In this document: in pieces, positions 11,344 to 23,424 of the stretch | Layout: every line of letters starts with the position of its first letter | How positions within the stretch are numbered: the first letter of the stretch is position 1 | Assembly (NCBI RefSeq): GCF_041146395.1 | Contig: NC_090989.1 | Coordinates: 125,797,501 to 125,861,500, forward strand | DNA from: Eulemur rufifrons | Taxonomy: Eukaryota; Chordata; Mammalia; Primates; Lemuridae | Length of the DNA: 64,000 nt | Reading direction: 5' to 3' | Made by a program: the position numbers and the translations under genes | Notes under the pieces: generated by a model | What the model saw: only the letters and a program-made list of their open reading frames with translations | Databases searched by the model: none | Told to the model about the DNA's origin: nothing

Positions 11344-13005
11344 GTATGTCCTGAACCAAGGGAAGACACTGGTGGTTTCTGGTGTGGTGTGTGTGGTCGC
11401 AGCTTGGAGGCAGCCATTAGACCATTCTTCTAAGTGAAGTGTCACAAGAATGGAAAAACAAACCCCACATGTGCTCACCATTAAATTGGAACTAATTGAT
11501 CAACACATGTGCACATACGGAAATCATATTCATCGGAAATCAAGCAGGTGGGAGAGGGAAGGAGGCGGTGGGTAAATTCATACCTGACGGGTACAATGCA
11601 CACTATCTGGGGGATGGGCACACTTACAACTTTGACTCAAATGGCACAAAAGCAATTTATGTAACCAAAACGTTTGTCCCCCCCGTAATATTCTGAAATT
11701 AACAAAAAGAAAAAGAAAATGTCACTGGAAAGTGATGAGGTTGCAGGCAAGTCATCGAGTCATTGCCATGTCACGTGCCAAACCTCTTATTTCCTCCCCC
11801 CACCATCTCTTGTGCCCATGCTTGATTTTGTTCTCAGTGGCCCCATAAACTCAAGTCTCAAAACCTGCTGTCAGGAAAGGGCATGCGTCAGTCATTTACA
11901 CCTCGGTGCAGAGGTTCCTGAATATTCTCTTTTTGTAGCACCCTCAGTGTCTCGTTAATTTTTTCACAGCACCCACAAGCCAAAACAAATACCAAACAGT
12001 TTTGTGTATTGAGTGGCTTGGTCCAGACAGCTTAGTAAGTATTTGTCCTAACAGCTCAGCACCTGTTGGGCTCTGCACAACTTCTCAAACCTTGGAATCA
12101 AATTGGACACCACCACTCTCATTGCCTGTTTCACGTTGGTTTTAGCATGATACTTGCTTTCTCATCAAAACAACCTCCAAAAACCCAACCTGGTAATGAC
12201 ATCCATCATCAAAAGTGCAACCATCTAAAGTTGGAAGCATGAATTACCTCGAGCTTGTAGTTTGTATAAAGTCCAATCGATATCTCTATGTTTCTCTCAA
12301 ACACTTAACATACCTTACCTGGCCCTAAATGTTTGCTGCGGCACCCTGGGGCACCTTGGCACACAGTGTGGGAACCCCAGCCCTAGTGTGTTGCAGTTTA
12401 CATGCTGCTTACCCTAGGACGGTTTTCACTTTACTCTTTAGCCCCAGGTGTGGCATGAAAGGCTTCCTGTCAGATGAACTTCAGGCATTTGGGAGCAGGA
12501 GGGAGTATCAGCAGAGAGCAGAGGGAACCTTCTTGACCTCGGAAACACTGTGTTTCCGGGAAGTTTGCTTTTATCGCCACTACAAACAGCTTCTGGGGCC
12601 TTTGCAGGAGACCTCACGAGCTTTCAGAAGTTCCCTGGCCACTCGGGGCATCTTCCCTGAGGACGTACCCTTTGGGGAGTAGGTGCTCGTTCACACGGCT
12701 GCGTCCCTAAGTGCCGGATCTGTGCATGTGGTTGAAGGGCGGCACATCCAGGTGGTCACGTGGGTTTGCCCCTCACCCAGCAGGTTCGTCCTGGGACAAC
12801 TGCCCCCACCCTTCCCATCTTGTCACTCTCGTGCCCAGAACTCCCAGATCTGGAAACTCTACTCCACCCTGAGGACTATCATCTTGTCCATTTTGCAATG
12901 ATGATTTCCTGTGCGTTTTGCCAGCCCTTCACAGACAGGGTCCCTTATTTCCCACTGTTCTTGGAGGTGGAATCCGGAAATGTTTATCTTCTCCCTTCTC
13001 GGCAG
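11344..13005 (+). other. GALNT15: GALNT15 intron, 1.66 kb
   Basis: GT-AG intron (AAG|gtatgt ... ttctcggcag). An L1 3' end occupies about 11422-11715. In the rest I see no gene or recognised repeat. A long open frame over 12760-13446 is the next exon read through into both flanking introns. Confidence 0.85.
11422..11715 (+). mobile_element. L1 3' end, 5'-truncated
   Basis: The segment from 'ccattcttctaagtgaagtgtcacaagaatgg' to 'acgtttgtcccccccgtaatattctgaaatt' parallels the L1 copy ending at 22,879 ('ctactaagtgaagtatcccaagaatgg' ... 'acccccacaatatgctgaaat'). Same strepsirrhine-type subfamily, more diverged. No clear target duplication. Confidence 0.85.
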
Positions 13006-13200
13006 GCCTGGCTCTGTGGTGGCTCTGTTGAAATCCTTCCCTGCTCTCGGGTGGGGCACGTCTACCACAGTCAGGAGGCCCACAGCCCCCCTGACCAGGA
13101 GGCCACCCTGAGGAACAAAGTTCGCATTGCTGAGACCTGGCTGGGCTCGTTCAAAGACACTTTCTACAGGCACAGCCCAGAGGCCCTCTCTTTGAGCAAG
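13006..13200 (+). CDS. GALNT15: GALNT15 exon: CGGSVEILPCSRVGH motif
   Basis: Reads AWLCGGSVEILPCSRVGHVY, then a lineage-variable stretch (HSQEAHSPPDQEATLR) and RIAETWLGSFKDTFYRHSPE. It continues the Gal/GalNAc-T motif begun in the previous exon (GGENLELSFK|AWLCGGSVEI). The His of R-V-G-H contacts UDP in characterised relatives, and the two Cys are the usual disulfide pair. The usual G-H-V-F-R arginine is absent, as I recall it is in human GALNT15. 195 bases, phase 0 on both sides, acceptor ctcggcag, donor AAG|gtaagg. Confidence 0.96.
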
Positions 13201-14439
13201 GTAAGGGGAGGGCTGGGTGGGGGATGCTGTGCCCAGCACGGGGGCACCAGCAGGAGGTTGTGCCAGGGAGGCCCCCTCCGCCGACTGGAGGGGAAAATGG
13301 AAGATTTTGGCTTGAGCTTCCCTAGAGTTGCCCCCCTCAAGTGGCTCCTCTTCCTGGTGGGACTGTCCTTTGTCTCTCCCAGCAACTCCATGGGAGCTGG
13401 CCCCGGCCTGAAACTCCCTGATGTCTATGGGATGACATGCATGTGATGTGATCCTTTACCATGGGCCAGAGGCGGGATTGGCACTGATAAGCAATGAGAG
13501 AGGTCTCCAAGGGCCCTTTCATCCTGAGCAAAGTGCTCAAGGCTCTGAAATTATCTAAGACATGAAACAAATATTAAGTATAAAAATAAAAGTCCTCAAA
13601 AAGCCACAGAAAAATAAAAATTTTAAACATTTAAATAAATGTCTATGAATAGTGCATTATCAATTGGTCAACTGCTGCTCAGCTCAACTCTTACAGAGTG
13701 ACACATAGGTGCCATTTAATGTGGGATGTGGGTTCACAGTAATGCTTGCTGTGTTGGGAGTGGGGGCTCCAAAGGTAAGATTCCCAGGACCCACAGTGGT
13801 CCCGGAACAGCTCCCACAAGCCTCTCACCAGCCCACACTGCTGGGGTGTGAGTTGAATGTGAGGACGGCACGCCACAGACCAAGCCTGGGCCCCTTCAAT
13901 GGAGAGACGTGGCTGTGCCCACGGAACAGGCCTTTCCCTGAGTGCAGGCCAGAGTGACGGGGTAGCCTCGTGGAGGAGCCCCAGTGCCTCCCCTTCCTCC
14001 TGGTCCTCAGGGCTTTGCCTCCTGCCCATCTTAGACCCACTCTAGACTTCCCTGAGTCGGAATGGCCTCCAGGGCCTGGGGGCTGGTGGGGTCCCTTGAA
14101 CTTCAAGTTTGTTTGTTCCTTTAACTGGGGAAAGTGTTAGTGATACACAAAGTCCTGGCGCTCAACAGCAATTTCCGAGGTCTAGACTGGCTAGAGTCTT
14201 CTCTCTGTCCCCGTGTGCTAGGCACATTATTACACAGAGTGGCATTGGCTTGTTTCCCCATTCAGGGGTAATGCAGTTACTCCAAGAAGGGATCTGAAAT
14301 GAAAGGAAAATTCTCACAAAGACTCCCCCAATTCTTAGCTAGCATCTTTATTCTTCTGTAGTCTCCTTCTCCTTCTCTGTCCATGGAAAGTGGAAGAATG
14401 TGTCCAACTCTAGACACAATTCTAGAAGCTGTATAGTCT

Positions 14440-14660
14440 GATGGTTAAGCCCATGGACTCCAAGAACAAGAAAGACTGTCTGGGTTTGAATATTAGTTTT
14501 TTTGGTTGTATGATTCTGAAAGTTACGTAACCACTCAGTGTTTCTGCTTTCTCATTTGTTAAGCCTTCCTTATGTTGTTAAGATGATCAAATAAGTTTAT
14601 ATTAATAAATCCAGAAGATTTATTATTTAGAAGAGTGCCTGACACTGAGTAAGCCCTGCA
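14440..14660. mobile_element. MIR SINE
   Basis: 'gtatagtctgatggttaagcccatggactcc', 'gtctgggtttgaatatta', 'gttacgtaaccactcagtgtttc' and 'agagtgcctgacactgagtaagc' give the MIR order over nearly the full element. Confidence 0.8.
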
Positions 14661-15724
14661 TGAGTGTTTACTATCATCCATCATTGTCATGGCTACTAAT
14701 AGTTAATAAAAGTCAACCAAGCACCCGCTCTGTGCCAGGTCCTGTGTGGGTCCTGTAGGGGACACAGAACCATGCCCAACACTGTCAGGTTCCAGGTGGG
14801 GTCAGGGGCTCCTCTAGAAAGAATAATGTTTGCAAAGATGAGAGTGATGTATTCTAGACGAGTTCATGAGGGACACATTCTCAGGGGAGGTGCCATTTGA
14901 ACAGTGGCTGAATGGGTTCAACTCAGACATCCAGAGGAGGGGTTGGGGGAAGATTCTGGAGCCCCTGAGGGTCAGGCCAAAGAGTTTAGATTTTATCCCA
15001 TTGGAAATGGGGAGTAAGTAGTATTCTACAGAGTTCTACAGGGGTCCACAGAGCTTCTTTGGTTTTTAATCTCTTGGCTTTCTTTTGGGCAAAGCATATC
15101 TTTTTCTCTCTTGGAATGTCAGTTCAGTATTTATTTGCTCTTTCAAAGGACACTTGCTTAAGGTTGACACAGACCGCATGTATAAAGAACTCTTAAAGAA
15201 GTGTTAACTACAGCATAATTGCTGATGCACCAGACTAACCTTCTCCCAGACAGGCTCACTAGAATATGGTATGTTTGCTGTAGCCAGCCTAATGCCAAAG
15301 CATGTAAATTATTTACAGAACTTAACCTTCTTCCCACAATTGTTGGTGTAATTAGAAGCGCCTGTGAATACACACTTGGCTCCAGGCAATTACAGGAATT
15401 GGGAACTGGCATGATGCTGATGTTTTATTTTAGAGCCTGACTGGTCTGCTTTTGAGAAAATCCAGTTTTCTTTTCCAGTTGGCGTTTGGGGGATTTTCTA
15501 GGGCTTGTTGTGTTCACCCAAGCCCTTCATTCTATAAAATAGAAAACTGAGGCTCCATGAGAGAAGCGAAGAAAAGTAGGGAGAGACCCAGTAGTCCAAA
15601 TTTATAGTTTAATTTCCACCTCCTAGCTCCCTAACATCTGGAAACACTACTCCTCAATCCTCTGCAGCTTTTCCAGAAATAGCTGCAGTTCCATAAAGAA
15701 GCTCTCCTCTATGGTTCTGTCTGA

Positions 15725-15900
15725 ATTTGGGGGAAGGCAGGGATGTGTTTGGTATACAGAAGGTGCTCAATAAGTGTTTCACAGACGTACATCCTCAACA
15801 AAGGCAGGAAAGTATTTATTCTGCTTTCCTTTGAATTTTCCAATGCCTAGTTAAACCCTTTGCACGTAGTAGGTGCTCTATCAATATTCACTGATGGAAT
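15725..15900 (+). mobile_element. Two L2 3'-end fragments
   Basis: Two L2-like tails lie close together: 'gtatacagaaggtgctcaataagtgttt' and 'cacgtagtaggtgctctatcaatattcactgatggaatgg'. Both are in + orientation. Confidence 0.55.
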
Positions 15901-16784
15901 GGATGGTGGGTAAAAACATTATTAAACCTGAGGCCAAGCTTTGGCTTTGACATTGTAGAAGCTATTGACCCTGCGAAATAACTCCTGGGAACTCAAGGAC
16001 TGTCATGAGGATACAATAAAATGAAATGTGAAAAGGTGCTTTGGAGAATATAAACTACCACATAAATACAAGGCTTACTTTCACAAAATCTATGGGTGAG
16101 ACCTTTTTCTTCTTTTATACATTTGGGTGTCCATTCTCCGATCCACAGACGTCCTTCTTTGTTCATTTGGTAACTTTTGTGAGGAGAATGGCACCACTAC
16201 TGGCCATTGAGAAGAGCTTTAGCAGAGGATTTCCTTTCTTATTCTCTCTTTTGAACATTTCCATTAATTCATGTTTTGGAAATGTCCTTTCACTTGCTTT
16301 GATTTCAAGATTTCAATGACATTTCTGCCTCCTTGAAGGTGTTTGGTAGCACACATTTACTTTAAAATTTAAGTAGCTAAAACTTAATTTTGTTTTAAAG
16401 ATTTCTGTCCCTCCATCCCCCTTCCCCTCACCCCCAAATCTTCACATGGATTTTGAGATACAGAAATCCTGAGCACCCAAAAGACAAGGCCAGAGTTTCA
16501 CTGCTGGGGGAGTTGGCATTCCCTTGTTTTCTCCTCTCTTAGGCAGAGCTGTACAGAGGGGAAAACTCGTTGCCAGCATGCCCCCTCATTTGAGCTCAAA
16601 CAAGCATTGGGTAGGGGCCAATTTATCTCAACACCAAGAAAAGTGAAGGTGATGGAACTCGAATGAAGGAATATTTCTGTTTTGGTAGCAAAGTCCAACC
16701 CTAGGGAGGAGCTGAGAGGTCTAGAATAAACACTAAGGATGCCAAAAGACCATAAAGAAGACTTATATAAGACTCAGAAATGGT

Positions 16785-16920
16785 TAAAATGCAGATTCCA
16801 GGGTCTCCAACTCAACCAACTAAATCACAGTCTCTGGGTCAGGGCCTGAGAATGTACACTTTGAACAAGCTCTTTGGGCACTCCTGAGACAGGTGCTCCG
16901 GGAATCGCACTTCGAGAAGT
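16785..16920 (+). mobile_element. MER20-like hAT fragment, diverged
   Basis: 'ttaaaatgcagattcc', 'tgggtcagggcctgagaatgtacactttgaacaagctct' and 'cacttcgagaagtg' are diverged matches to the MER20 layout. Confidence 0.5.
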
Positions 16921-17851
16921 GTGCAGGGAGGATTTCAGTACGGCAGACTTAGATCTTATTCTTCCCAGCATCTCTATGTGAGGACTAAGAGAGAAAAAGC
17001 AGAATCAAACCAAACTGGCTTCATACAGCCTGTTGGACCGTGTCCTGTTGCCAGGTCAGGGGCCATCTCTCTTCCTCTCCCCACACCAGGAAAGCGTTAT
17101 CTCTTTTTTCTTTTTTTTTTTTTCTGTCTTTGGTCATTCCAACCCCACCTTAGAACCTCTCTCTTCCTAAAACTATCCAAGATTTAGTACTAAAATTCTG
17201 GGAGGGTTCTTTGTAACATCAATTCAGCCAAAACTATTAATTTATACTAGTGTTGAGGATTTATCTTGATTTCCGTCCTAGGACAATTGTATTATAAAGG
17301 AGGATCTCAAGGAAAAGGGACAATGTAGCCCAAAAGAATGATTCATTAGTGGCACCTTGAGGGGAAGAAAGATAAACTTGCCTTGCCCCAACCCCCAGCC
17401 CACAATTTCCCAGCTGACTTCATCTCAGTGGCCTCCGGGTCAGTTCCTGCCTCCACGGGCCCATCATGGTTCCACACCACAAACCCAGGGGCAAAGCCCC
17501 ACCACTTTGCCAGCTTCCACGGAAAAGTCATCAAAGCACAGACAGCATAGTTTGTAGACTGAAGACTGGAGGGGTTGTGGGAAGGGGGTGATATCACTTA
17601 CAATCTTGCTGGTTCCGCAGCTCTCTCTAGGGAAGACCCAGCCTACTGTGTCCCTTCCAAACCTTCTTCTACCAACACATGACACTCCCCAGCCCCATCT
17701 GCAGCCCTGGGGAACTGTGGTCTTGACTCCTCCTTCCATTGTATTATCCTTCAGCTAGCTTTGTCCCAGCCACCCTTGTCTTCCCCACCAGGTGAATTCT
17801 GTCTTAACAAGCTTTCACCACCTTACTGCCGGCGTCTTTCTCCTCCCCCAG

Positions 17852-17983
17852 GCTGAGAAGCCAGACTGCGTGGAACGCTTGCAGCTGCAAAGGAGACTGG
17901 GCTGTCGGACGTTCCACTGGTTCCTGGCCAACATCTACCCTGAGCTGTACCCATCTGAACGCAGGCCCAGGTTCTCTGGAAAG
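17852..17983 (+). CDS. GALNT15: GALNT15 exon: end of catalytic domain, before a GC donor
   Basis: Reads AEKPDCVERLQLQRRLGC, then RTFHWFLANIYPELYPSE, ending RFSGK. 'L-G-C-(R/K)-x-F-x-W-(Y/F)-L-x-N-(V/I)-Y-P-E' is the family's signature at the end of the catalytic domain, just before the linker to the lectin domain. 132 bases, phase 0 in and out. The acceptor tcctcccccag is strong. The donor is AAG|gcaagg, a non-canonical GC splice site. The next exon continues directly with LHNTG, so this is the only junction consistent with the family. Confidence 0.95.
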
Positions 17984-18363
17984 GCAAGGCCTGACCCAGG
18001 GAAGGTGGGGAGGAATTAGGGGAGAGGAAAGCTTCCCAAGACAAGAAGTGGATATTCAGATGCTCCATGACCCTGGCCAGTCACAACTTCAGCAAGGCCT
18101 CAAAGGCCATGAGTCCATCCCTTGCCTCCATGTCAGCTGGAAGAAGGTATCTGGGTTGCCCCATAACCCATCCCAGAGCCCCTTACCAGGACAGGTGTGG
18201 TCTGCTTCCTTCAGGAGGCCTGCCCCTTAGGATCGGTGGTTTCTTTGACCCCACTGGTTGTTGTGGCATGCACCCCAGAGAGTAAAGCAGAGGAATGGTG
18301 CCTGAAGAAGGCGTCTTTACAACAGAGGTTGGAATTCACTTCTGTGTGGATGTCCACTTTCAG
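17984..18363 (+). other. GALNT15: GALNT15 GC-AG intron, 380 bases
   Basis: Begins gcaagg and ends tttcag. No in-frame GT donor near 17983 would preserve the protein join. No repeat is recognised in this short intron. Confidence 0.88.
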
Positions 18364-18468
18364 CTCCACAACACTGGACTAGGCTTCTGTGCAGACTGCC
18401 AGGCAGACGGGGATATCCTGGGCTGTCCTCTGATACTGGCTCCTTGCAGTGACAGCCGGAAGCAACAG
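18364..18468 (+). CDS. GALNT15: GALNT15 exon: start of ricin-type lectin domain
   Basis: Reads LHNTGLGFCADCQADGDILG, then CPLILAPCSDSRKQQ. This opens the C-terminal ricin B-type (beta-trefoil) lectin domain that lets GalNAc-transferases recognise existing GalNAc on a substrate. The cysteines match the usual disulfide pattern. 105 bases, phase 0 on both sides; acceptor ttcag, donor CAG|gtgggt. Its size and position agree with the corresponding human exon as I recall it. Confidence 0.94.
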
Positions 18469-18699
18469 GTGGGTGGTCCGACTTCTCAGGACAGGTAACA
18501 GCCCAAAGAAGACTTGCAAGTAGGTAACATTTTTCTGGGATGCTCCATACTTCCCTTTGAGGTATCTCCTTTCTATGGTCCCATGCCCCTTTACTGCCCG
18601 TAACGCCCCATCACAGCTCTGCCCGCCCCACTCCAGCCATAAGCACAGACGTGGACCATTGCAGACAACAAGAGCATCTTAGCTAGAGGGAATGGAGAG

Positions 18700-18790
18700 G
18701 CTGTTTAGCCAACTCTTTCATTTGACAGATGAGGAAACTGAGGTTGCAAACTTCTCTTCAAGTGTCTGAAGAGAAGAAGAAGGCAATCAG
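18700..18790. mobile_element. MIR SINE fragment
   Basis: 'actctttcatttgacagatgaggaaactgaggttgc' is the conserved MIR core. Short. Confidence 0.6.
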
Positions 18791-19404
18791 GTCAGGCTGA
18801 AGATCTAGACACAACATCCGTGCAGTCTCCTTGGTCATTACGAAGGTCTCCTTATATCTTAGGGTATTTCTTTGTTTCAAAATTTTCACCATGGGAACAA
18901 CTGCCCACGGTGGTAGAAAGCCTCCATTGAGGATAGCTGAGGGCTGGTGGGTCCACGTCTTTTCACAACTTAGATGATAATCTAGAAAGTTTATCTTGTC
19001 CCCAAATCTTTCTCCTGTCAGGCTGTGATAGGGGTCTTTATGTTATCATATTCCAAAGACCCCTAATAAAAACAAACAACAAAGTAAAATTTCCTAGAGA
19101 TACTCATCAGATGAGTAGGGTGAGGACCAGAGATCGTGGGGGCAAAAGACAGACATCTCTGGGAGGCCTGGGGCAGCCCTGCAAGGAAGGTTGGCCAAGG
19201 CCGGGCTTTGCAGCGCAGGCCGTGGGGCCCTGGGGGCAGGCTCTGGGCCTGGAGGACACTGGGGAAGGAGATGCTCAGGATTCATGTGGCCTCTTCCAGC
19301 TCTGCCCTTTACCAGTCTTCCAGAACACACTGATGGGCATTCACACTTGGCACAAGGGATGACAACATAAATATAAAGTTCTAAATGAGGAAGCCACGTG
19401 AGAA

Positions 19405-19550
19405 GGTGAAAACTGTCCAAGCTTTGCAGTCAGACATAGCTGGGTTTGGATCTGAGTTCCCCCACTTTTTAGCTGTGTGATCTCAGCAGGCTTCTTAACC
19501 TCTCTGAGTCTTGTTTCCCTCATCTACAATTGAGGATAATGCAGCCTCCC
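19405..19550. mobile_element. MIR SINE
   Basis: 'tgcagtcagacatagctgggtttggatctgag', 'tagctgtgtgatctcagcaggcttcttaacctctctgagtcttg' and 'tctacaattgaggataat' match MIR throughout. Confidence 0.85.
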
Positions 19551-20934
19551 TCATGCAAACAGAATATTAGATCTTTTTTGTTTTTCTTCTTTTTTTATAT
19601 AAATTAGCAAGGATCCAGCAATATTGCAAACTAGATAAGATGAAAACTCTTCTTTATAAACACCTAGATGTGATATACCAGATAAAAAAATATGAAACAC
19701 TCTTTTTCCTTCATAAGTAACCAAGTCTATTGAAAACAAAGGGAAATCTCCACAGGCAAAAAATCAAGAAGCAACTGAAAATAGGGGCACAGGGTATGGG
19801 CCGAGCTGCCTGCCAGGTGTGAGGGGATGGTTACCGCCAACCTCAGAAAGCTGTGAGTGTTGGCTTCATGCAGGGATATCCGACAAGAGCCCACCTTCAG
19901 CCCATGAGAGATGGGAAGCTGGAAATGAGACTCCCATATAAAGCCAGCTTTGACCTTCAAAGGGTAACTTGTCCTTGAAAAATCTGACGAGGAATATTCA
20001 CCCACTGCCACGGGGAAATATCAAGAAAGCTGGTCTGTCACTATAGGAGCTTTGAGTAGGAAAAAATTACTTTCCCCTGAGAATTCTTAACCACAAGCTT
20101 GCATCTAATATGGGTGTAGGGTTCAAATTTATACTAATTGTGTGGTTTGGGAATCCTCAAACAGGACAGGCTACCTGATTTGCAGGGCCCAGTACAAAAC
20201 AAAAATGTGGGGTCTCTAATTCAGTAATTATTAAGAATTTCAGGACAGTGATAGCAGACCATTAAATCGAGTATATTAAACCAAGAGCATTCAGCCCTTC
20301 TAAGCATGAGGCCTTGTGTGACTGCACAGATTGCATGCCCATGAAGATGATCCTGTCTCTACGCCACAAAATTAACACAAAAATTAGTTCAGGCTGCATC
20401 TGACACGAACAAGCAGAAAATAGTTTTGTCAGGACTTGCCTTCCAATTAGTCTGCATAGGCTTCTCATGGTTAAAAGGTATGCACAACGCAGGACTGCAA
20501 CACACTGGAGGAAATAATAACCATGAGCAAGAGTCAGCAGACACAACAAACAGCAGGCAAATTAGTTGCAGGGGCAGGTCAGATCTCTCCGGGAAGAGAT
20601 CAAGTTGGGCCTCAGGGTGTATGTTCAGCAGTGCACTCACAGAACACGCAGCATTCTCTATGGCCTAACCTATGGTACAGCATGTAGAATAAGAGAGGAA
20701 CACACCAGAACGTATAAATATGAATGTGAGAGTAGCCAGAATGTGGGGACTTGAGAGGCCAGGGCTAGCCTAGCAGCATGTTTGTGGACTTGACCACCAG
20801 ATACCATCTTGCTGACCCCAATAGAACCTGAAGATTGCCCCTAGACCTCAGCTCTACTGTGGGTTGTTCTTACCTCATCCCCAGTTTGGGAGAGGATCTC
20901 TTTCTAGCTGTGCTAACCATCCCTTCTGTCCCAG

Positions 20935-21078
20935 CACCTGGAGCACACCAGCAGGAAGGAGATCCACTTTGGTGGCCCACAGCATCTGTGTTTTGATGTC
21001 AGGCGCGAGCAGGTGATTCTTCAGAACTGCACCGAGGAAGGTTCCACCATCCACCAGCAGCACTGGGACTTCCAAGAG
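20935..21078 (+). CDS. GALNT15: GALNT15 exon: lectin domain, middle repeat
   Basis: Reads HLEHTSRKEIHFGGPQHLCF, then EQVILQNCTEEG and IHQQHWDFQE. It carries a lectin-type C-F-D segment and a Q-H-W-x-F motif (the QxW signature of ricin-B folds). 144 bases, phase 0 on both sides, acceptor ctgtcccag, donor GAG|gtaggt. Human GALNT15, as I recall it, begins this exon with Tyr instead of His and has a few similar changes (S-T-I-H here). Otherwise it is closely conserved. Confidence 0.95.
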
Positions 21079-21462
21079 GTAGGTAATCCGTTCAGGAGGA
21101 GCTTGGCAGTGCTGATGATTAGAAGGAGCTTCTGGTTAGCACTGCATCCTGGGCTATTCCGAGAAGTCAGGTGTTACCATACGAAACGGACTGTGCTTCT
21201 GCTGTTGAGTGTGACACTGTGGCACTAAGGCCTTGAGGGGGGTGAAAGCAACCCAGCAACAAAGTAGGGCCTCCAGCACCTTGAAATATACTAATTTGCC
21301 ACATCTCTGTGTAGCTCTGACCTTGATTATGGCAAAAGAGGGATCAGCCCCTTTTTGAAGCTTATTAGCTCAGGTCACGAGTACGACGGTGAGGCATGTT
21401 ACGGTGGTTCAGTGGTGTGGTTTTAGGACCAATGCAAAGTCCCTCCACCACCAAAAAAACAG

Positions 21463-21500
21463 AGATAGATGTAGGCGTAGATATATAGATATAGATATAA
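21463..21500. repeat. GATA-rich simple repeat
   Basis: Imperfect 'agata' units ('agagatagatgtagg', 'gtagatatatagatatagatata'). Confidence 0.7.
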
Positions 21501-21833
21501 CTTCCTTCCTTTTAATGCAAATTCTGTGAGAATCTCATCATTTTAGTAAAATTTTGATTCCTATTACCCAAAGGGGAGAGAAGCCCTAGCTTAGCTCCTT
21601 TCCAGAGGTTAGAGAGGAAATAAGAGGAATGTAAGTACTCAGGGGGAGTGAGCAGGTCCCAGACATAGGATTGGGATTGGAAGGTAAAGGAACAAATAAC
21701 AAATATATAAATACACACTCTAAAGAAATAAATACACACTTTTTAAAAATTTATTTTCTTCAGCTTCTGCTTGGGAATAGAGAGGGTAAAATAAGCAGAA
21801 CCCTGTGTATTGGTGCTCTTAAAGCAGGCTCTG

Positions 21834-22110
<277 letters not shown>

Positions 22111-22394
22111 GAAAGAAAGAAAGAAGACTTGGAAAGACAAAAATCATACTGGAACACCTAGCTGAACTCAAAATAAGCAGTTGAAAACAAAGCTCTTGGG
22201 GCTTTGGTGACAAGTGAACCCAGGACCCAGGGGCCCACACACAGTCAAAGAAGTAAGGTCTCTTATGAATAATCATAAAGTATCATTCTAAGCAAGTCCT
22301 GTGAATAAGATACATTTTAGAAACAGCATTTAAAACTAGTAAGTAAAAGATTATCACATCTAGCATATCTCAGGCATTAAGAAATAAGAGTTTA

Positions 22395-22879
22395 TGACAA
22401 AGACATCTGCACCCGAATGTTTATAGCAGCACAATTCACAATTGCAAAGTTGTGGAAACAACCCAAGTGCCCATCAATACATGAGTGGATTAATAAAATG
22501 TGGTATATGTATACCATGGAGTACTACTCAGCTATAAGAACCAATGGTGATATAGCACCTCTTGTATTTTCCTGGAAAGAGTTGGAACCCATTCTACTAA
22601 GTGAAGTATCCCAAGAATGGAAAAATAAGCACCACATATACTCACCATCAAATTGCTTTCACTGTTCATCATCTAAGAGCACATTTAGGAATAACATTGA
22701 TTGGGTGTCAAGCAGATGTGGGTGGGGGAGGGGATGGGTGTATACATAATGAGTGCGATGCGCACTGTCTAGGGGATGGACACATTTGAAGCTCTGACTC
22801 AGGGCAGGGGGCAAGGGCAATATACGTAACCTGAACTTTTGTACCCCCACAATATGCTGAAATAAGAATAAAAAGAAAA
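22395..22879 (+). mobile_element. L1 3' end with perfect 16-bp target-site duplication
   Basis: 485 bases from 'tgacaaagacatctgcacccgaatg' through 'ggtatatgtataccatggagtac' to '..ttgtacccccacaatatgctgaaataag' and an A-rich tail. The 16-bp sequence aagaaataagagttta occurs exactly at 22379-22394 and 22880-22895. It is 5'-truncated with no functional coding capacity; the open frame at 22417-22749 lies inside it. Confidence 0.93.
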
Positions 22880-22929
22880 AAGAAATAAGAGTTTAAAAAG
22901 GTATTATCATTCAGTCAGGAAAGGGAAGG

Positions 22930-23410
22930 AGATACTGTTCACAGTTACACAGTCTATGATATCCAAGAGGTGGAAACAACCTAGATGTCCATCCAAGGAT
23001 GGAATAGATAATAAAATGTGGTATAAACATACAGCGGAATATTATTCAGTGTTAAAACGGAAGGAAATCCTGTCACATGCTACAACAGCATGGGTAAACC
23101 TTGAAGGCATTATGGTAGGTGAAATAAGCTCATCACAAAAAGACAAAAACTGTGTGGTTCCACTTGTATGAAATGTCTAAAGTAGTCAAATGAATAGAAA
23201 TAGAAAGTAGAATGGTGATCACCAAGGGCTGAGGGGAGGAGGAAAAGGGAAGTTGTTACTTAATGGTAAAGAGTTTCAATTTTACAAGATGCAAAATTAT
23301 TGAGATCTGTTTCAAAACAATGTGAATATATTTAACACTACTAAACTTTACACTTAAAAATAGTTAAGATTATAAGTTTTGTTATGTGTTTTTGCCACAA
23401 TAAGAAAATG
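22930..23410 (+). mobile_element. Older L1 3' end
   Basis: 'gatatccaagaggtggaaacaacctagatgtccatcc', 'cagcggaatattattcagtgttaaaacggaagg' and 'gaatggtgatcaccaagggctgaggggagg' are old mammalian L1M-type 3' sequences. Confidence 0.85.
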
Positions 23411-23424
23411 AAAGAAAAAGAAAG

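Larger units (their letters stand above)
13201..17851 (+). other. GALNT15: GALNT15 intron, 4.65 kb
   Basis: GT-AG intron (AAG|gtaagg ... tcctcccccag). It contains a MIR (about 14440-14660), two L2 3'-end scraps (about 15725-15790 and 15845-15900), a MER20-like fragment (about 16785-16920) and a poly-T run near 17109-17123. No other gene is seen. Confidence 0.85.
18469..20934 (+). other. GALNT15: GALNT15 intron, 2.47 kb
   Basis: GT-AG intron (CAG|gtgggt ... tctgtcccag). It has two MIR fragments (about 18700-18790 and 19405-19550). The remainder shows no recognised repeat or gene. Confidence 0.85.

Noticed and set aside
12760..13446. 228-codon + strand open frame
   Set aside because: It is the GALNT15 exon at 13006-13200 read through into both introns. 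The canonical acceptor and donor define the real coding part.
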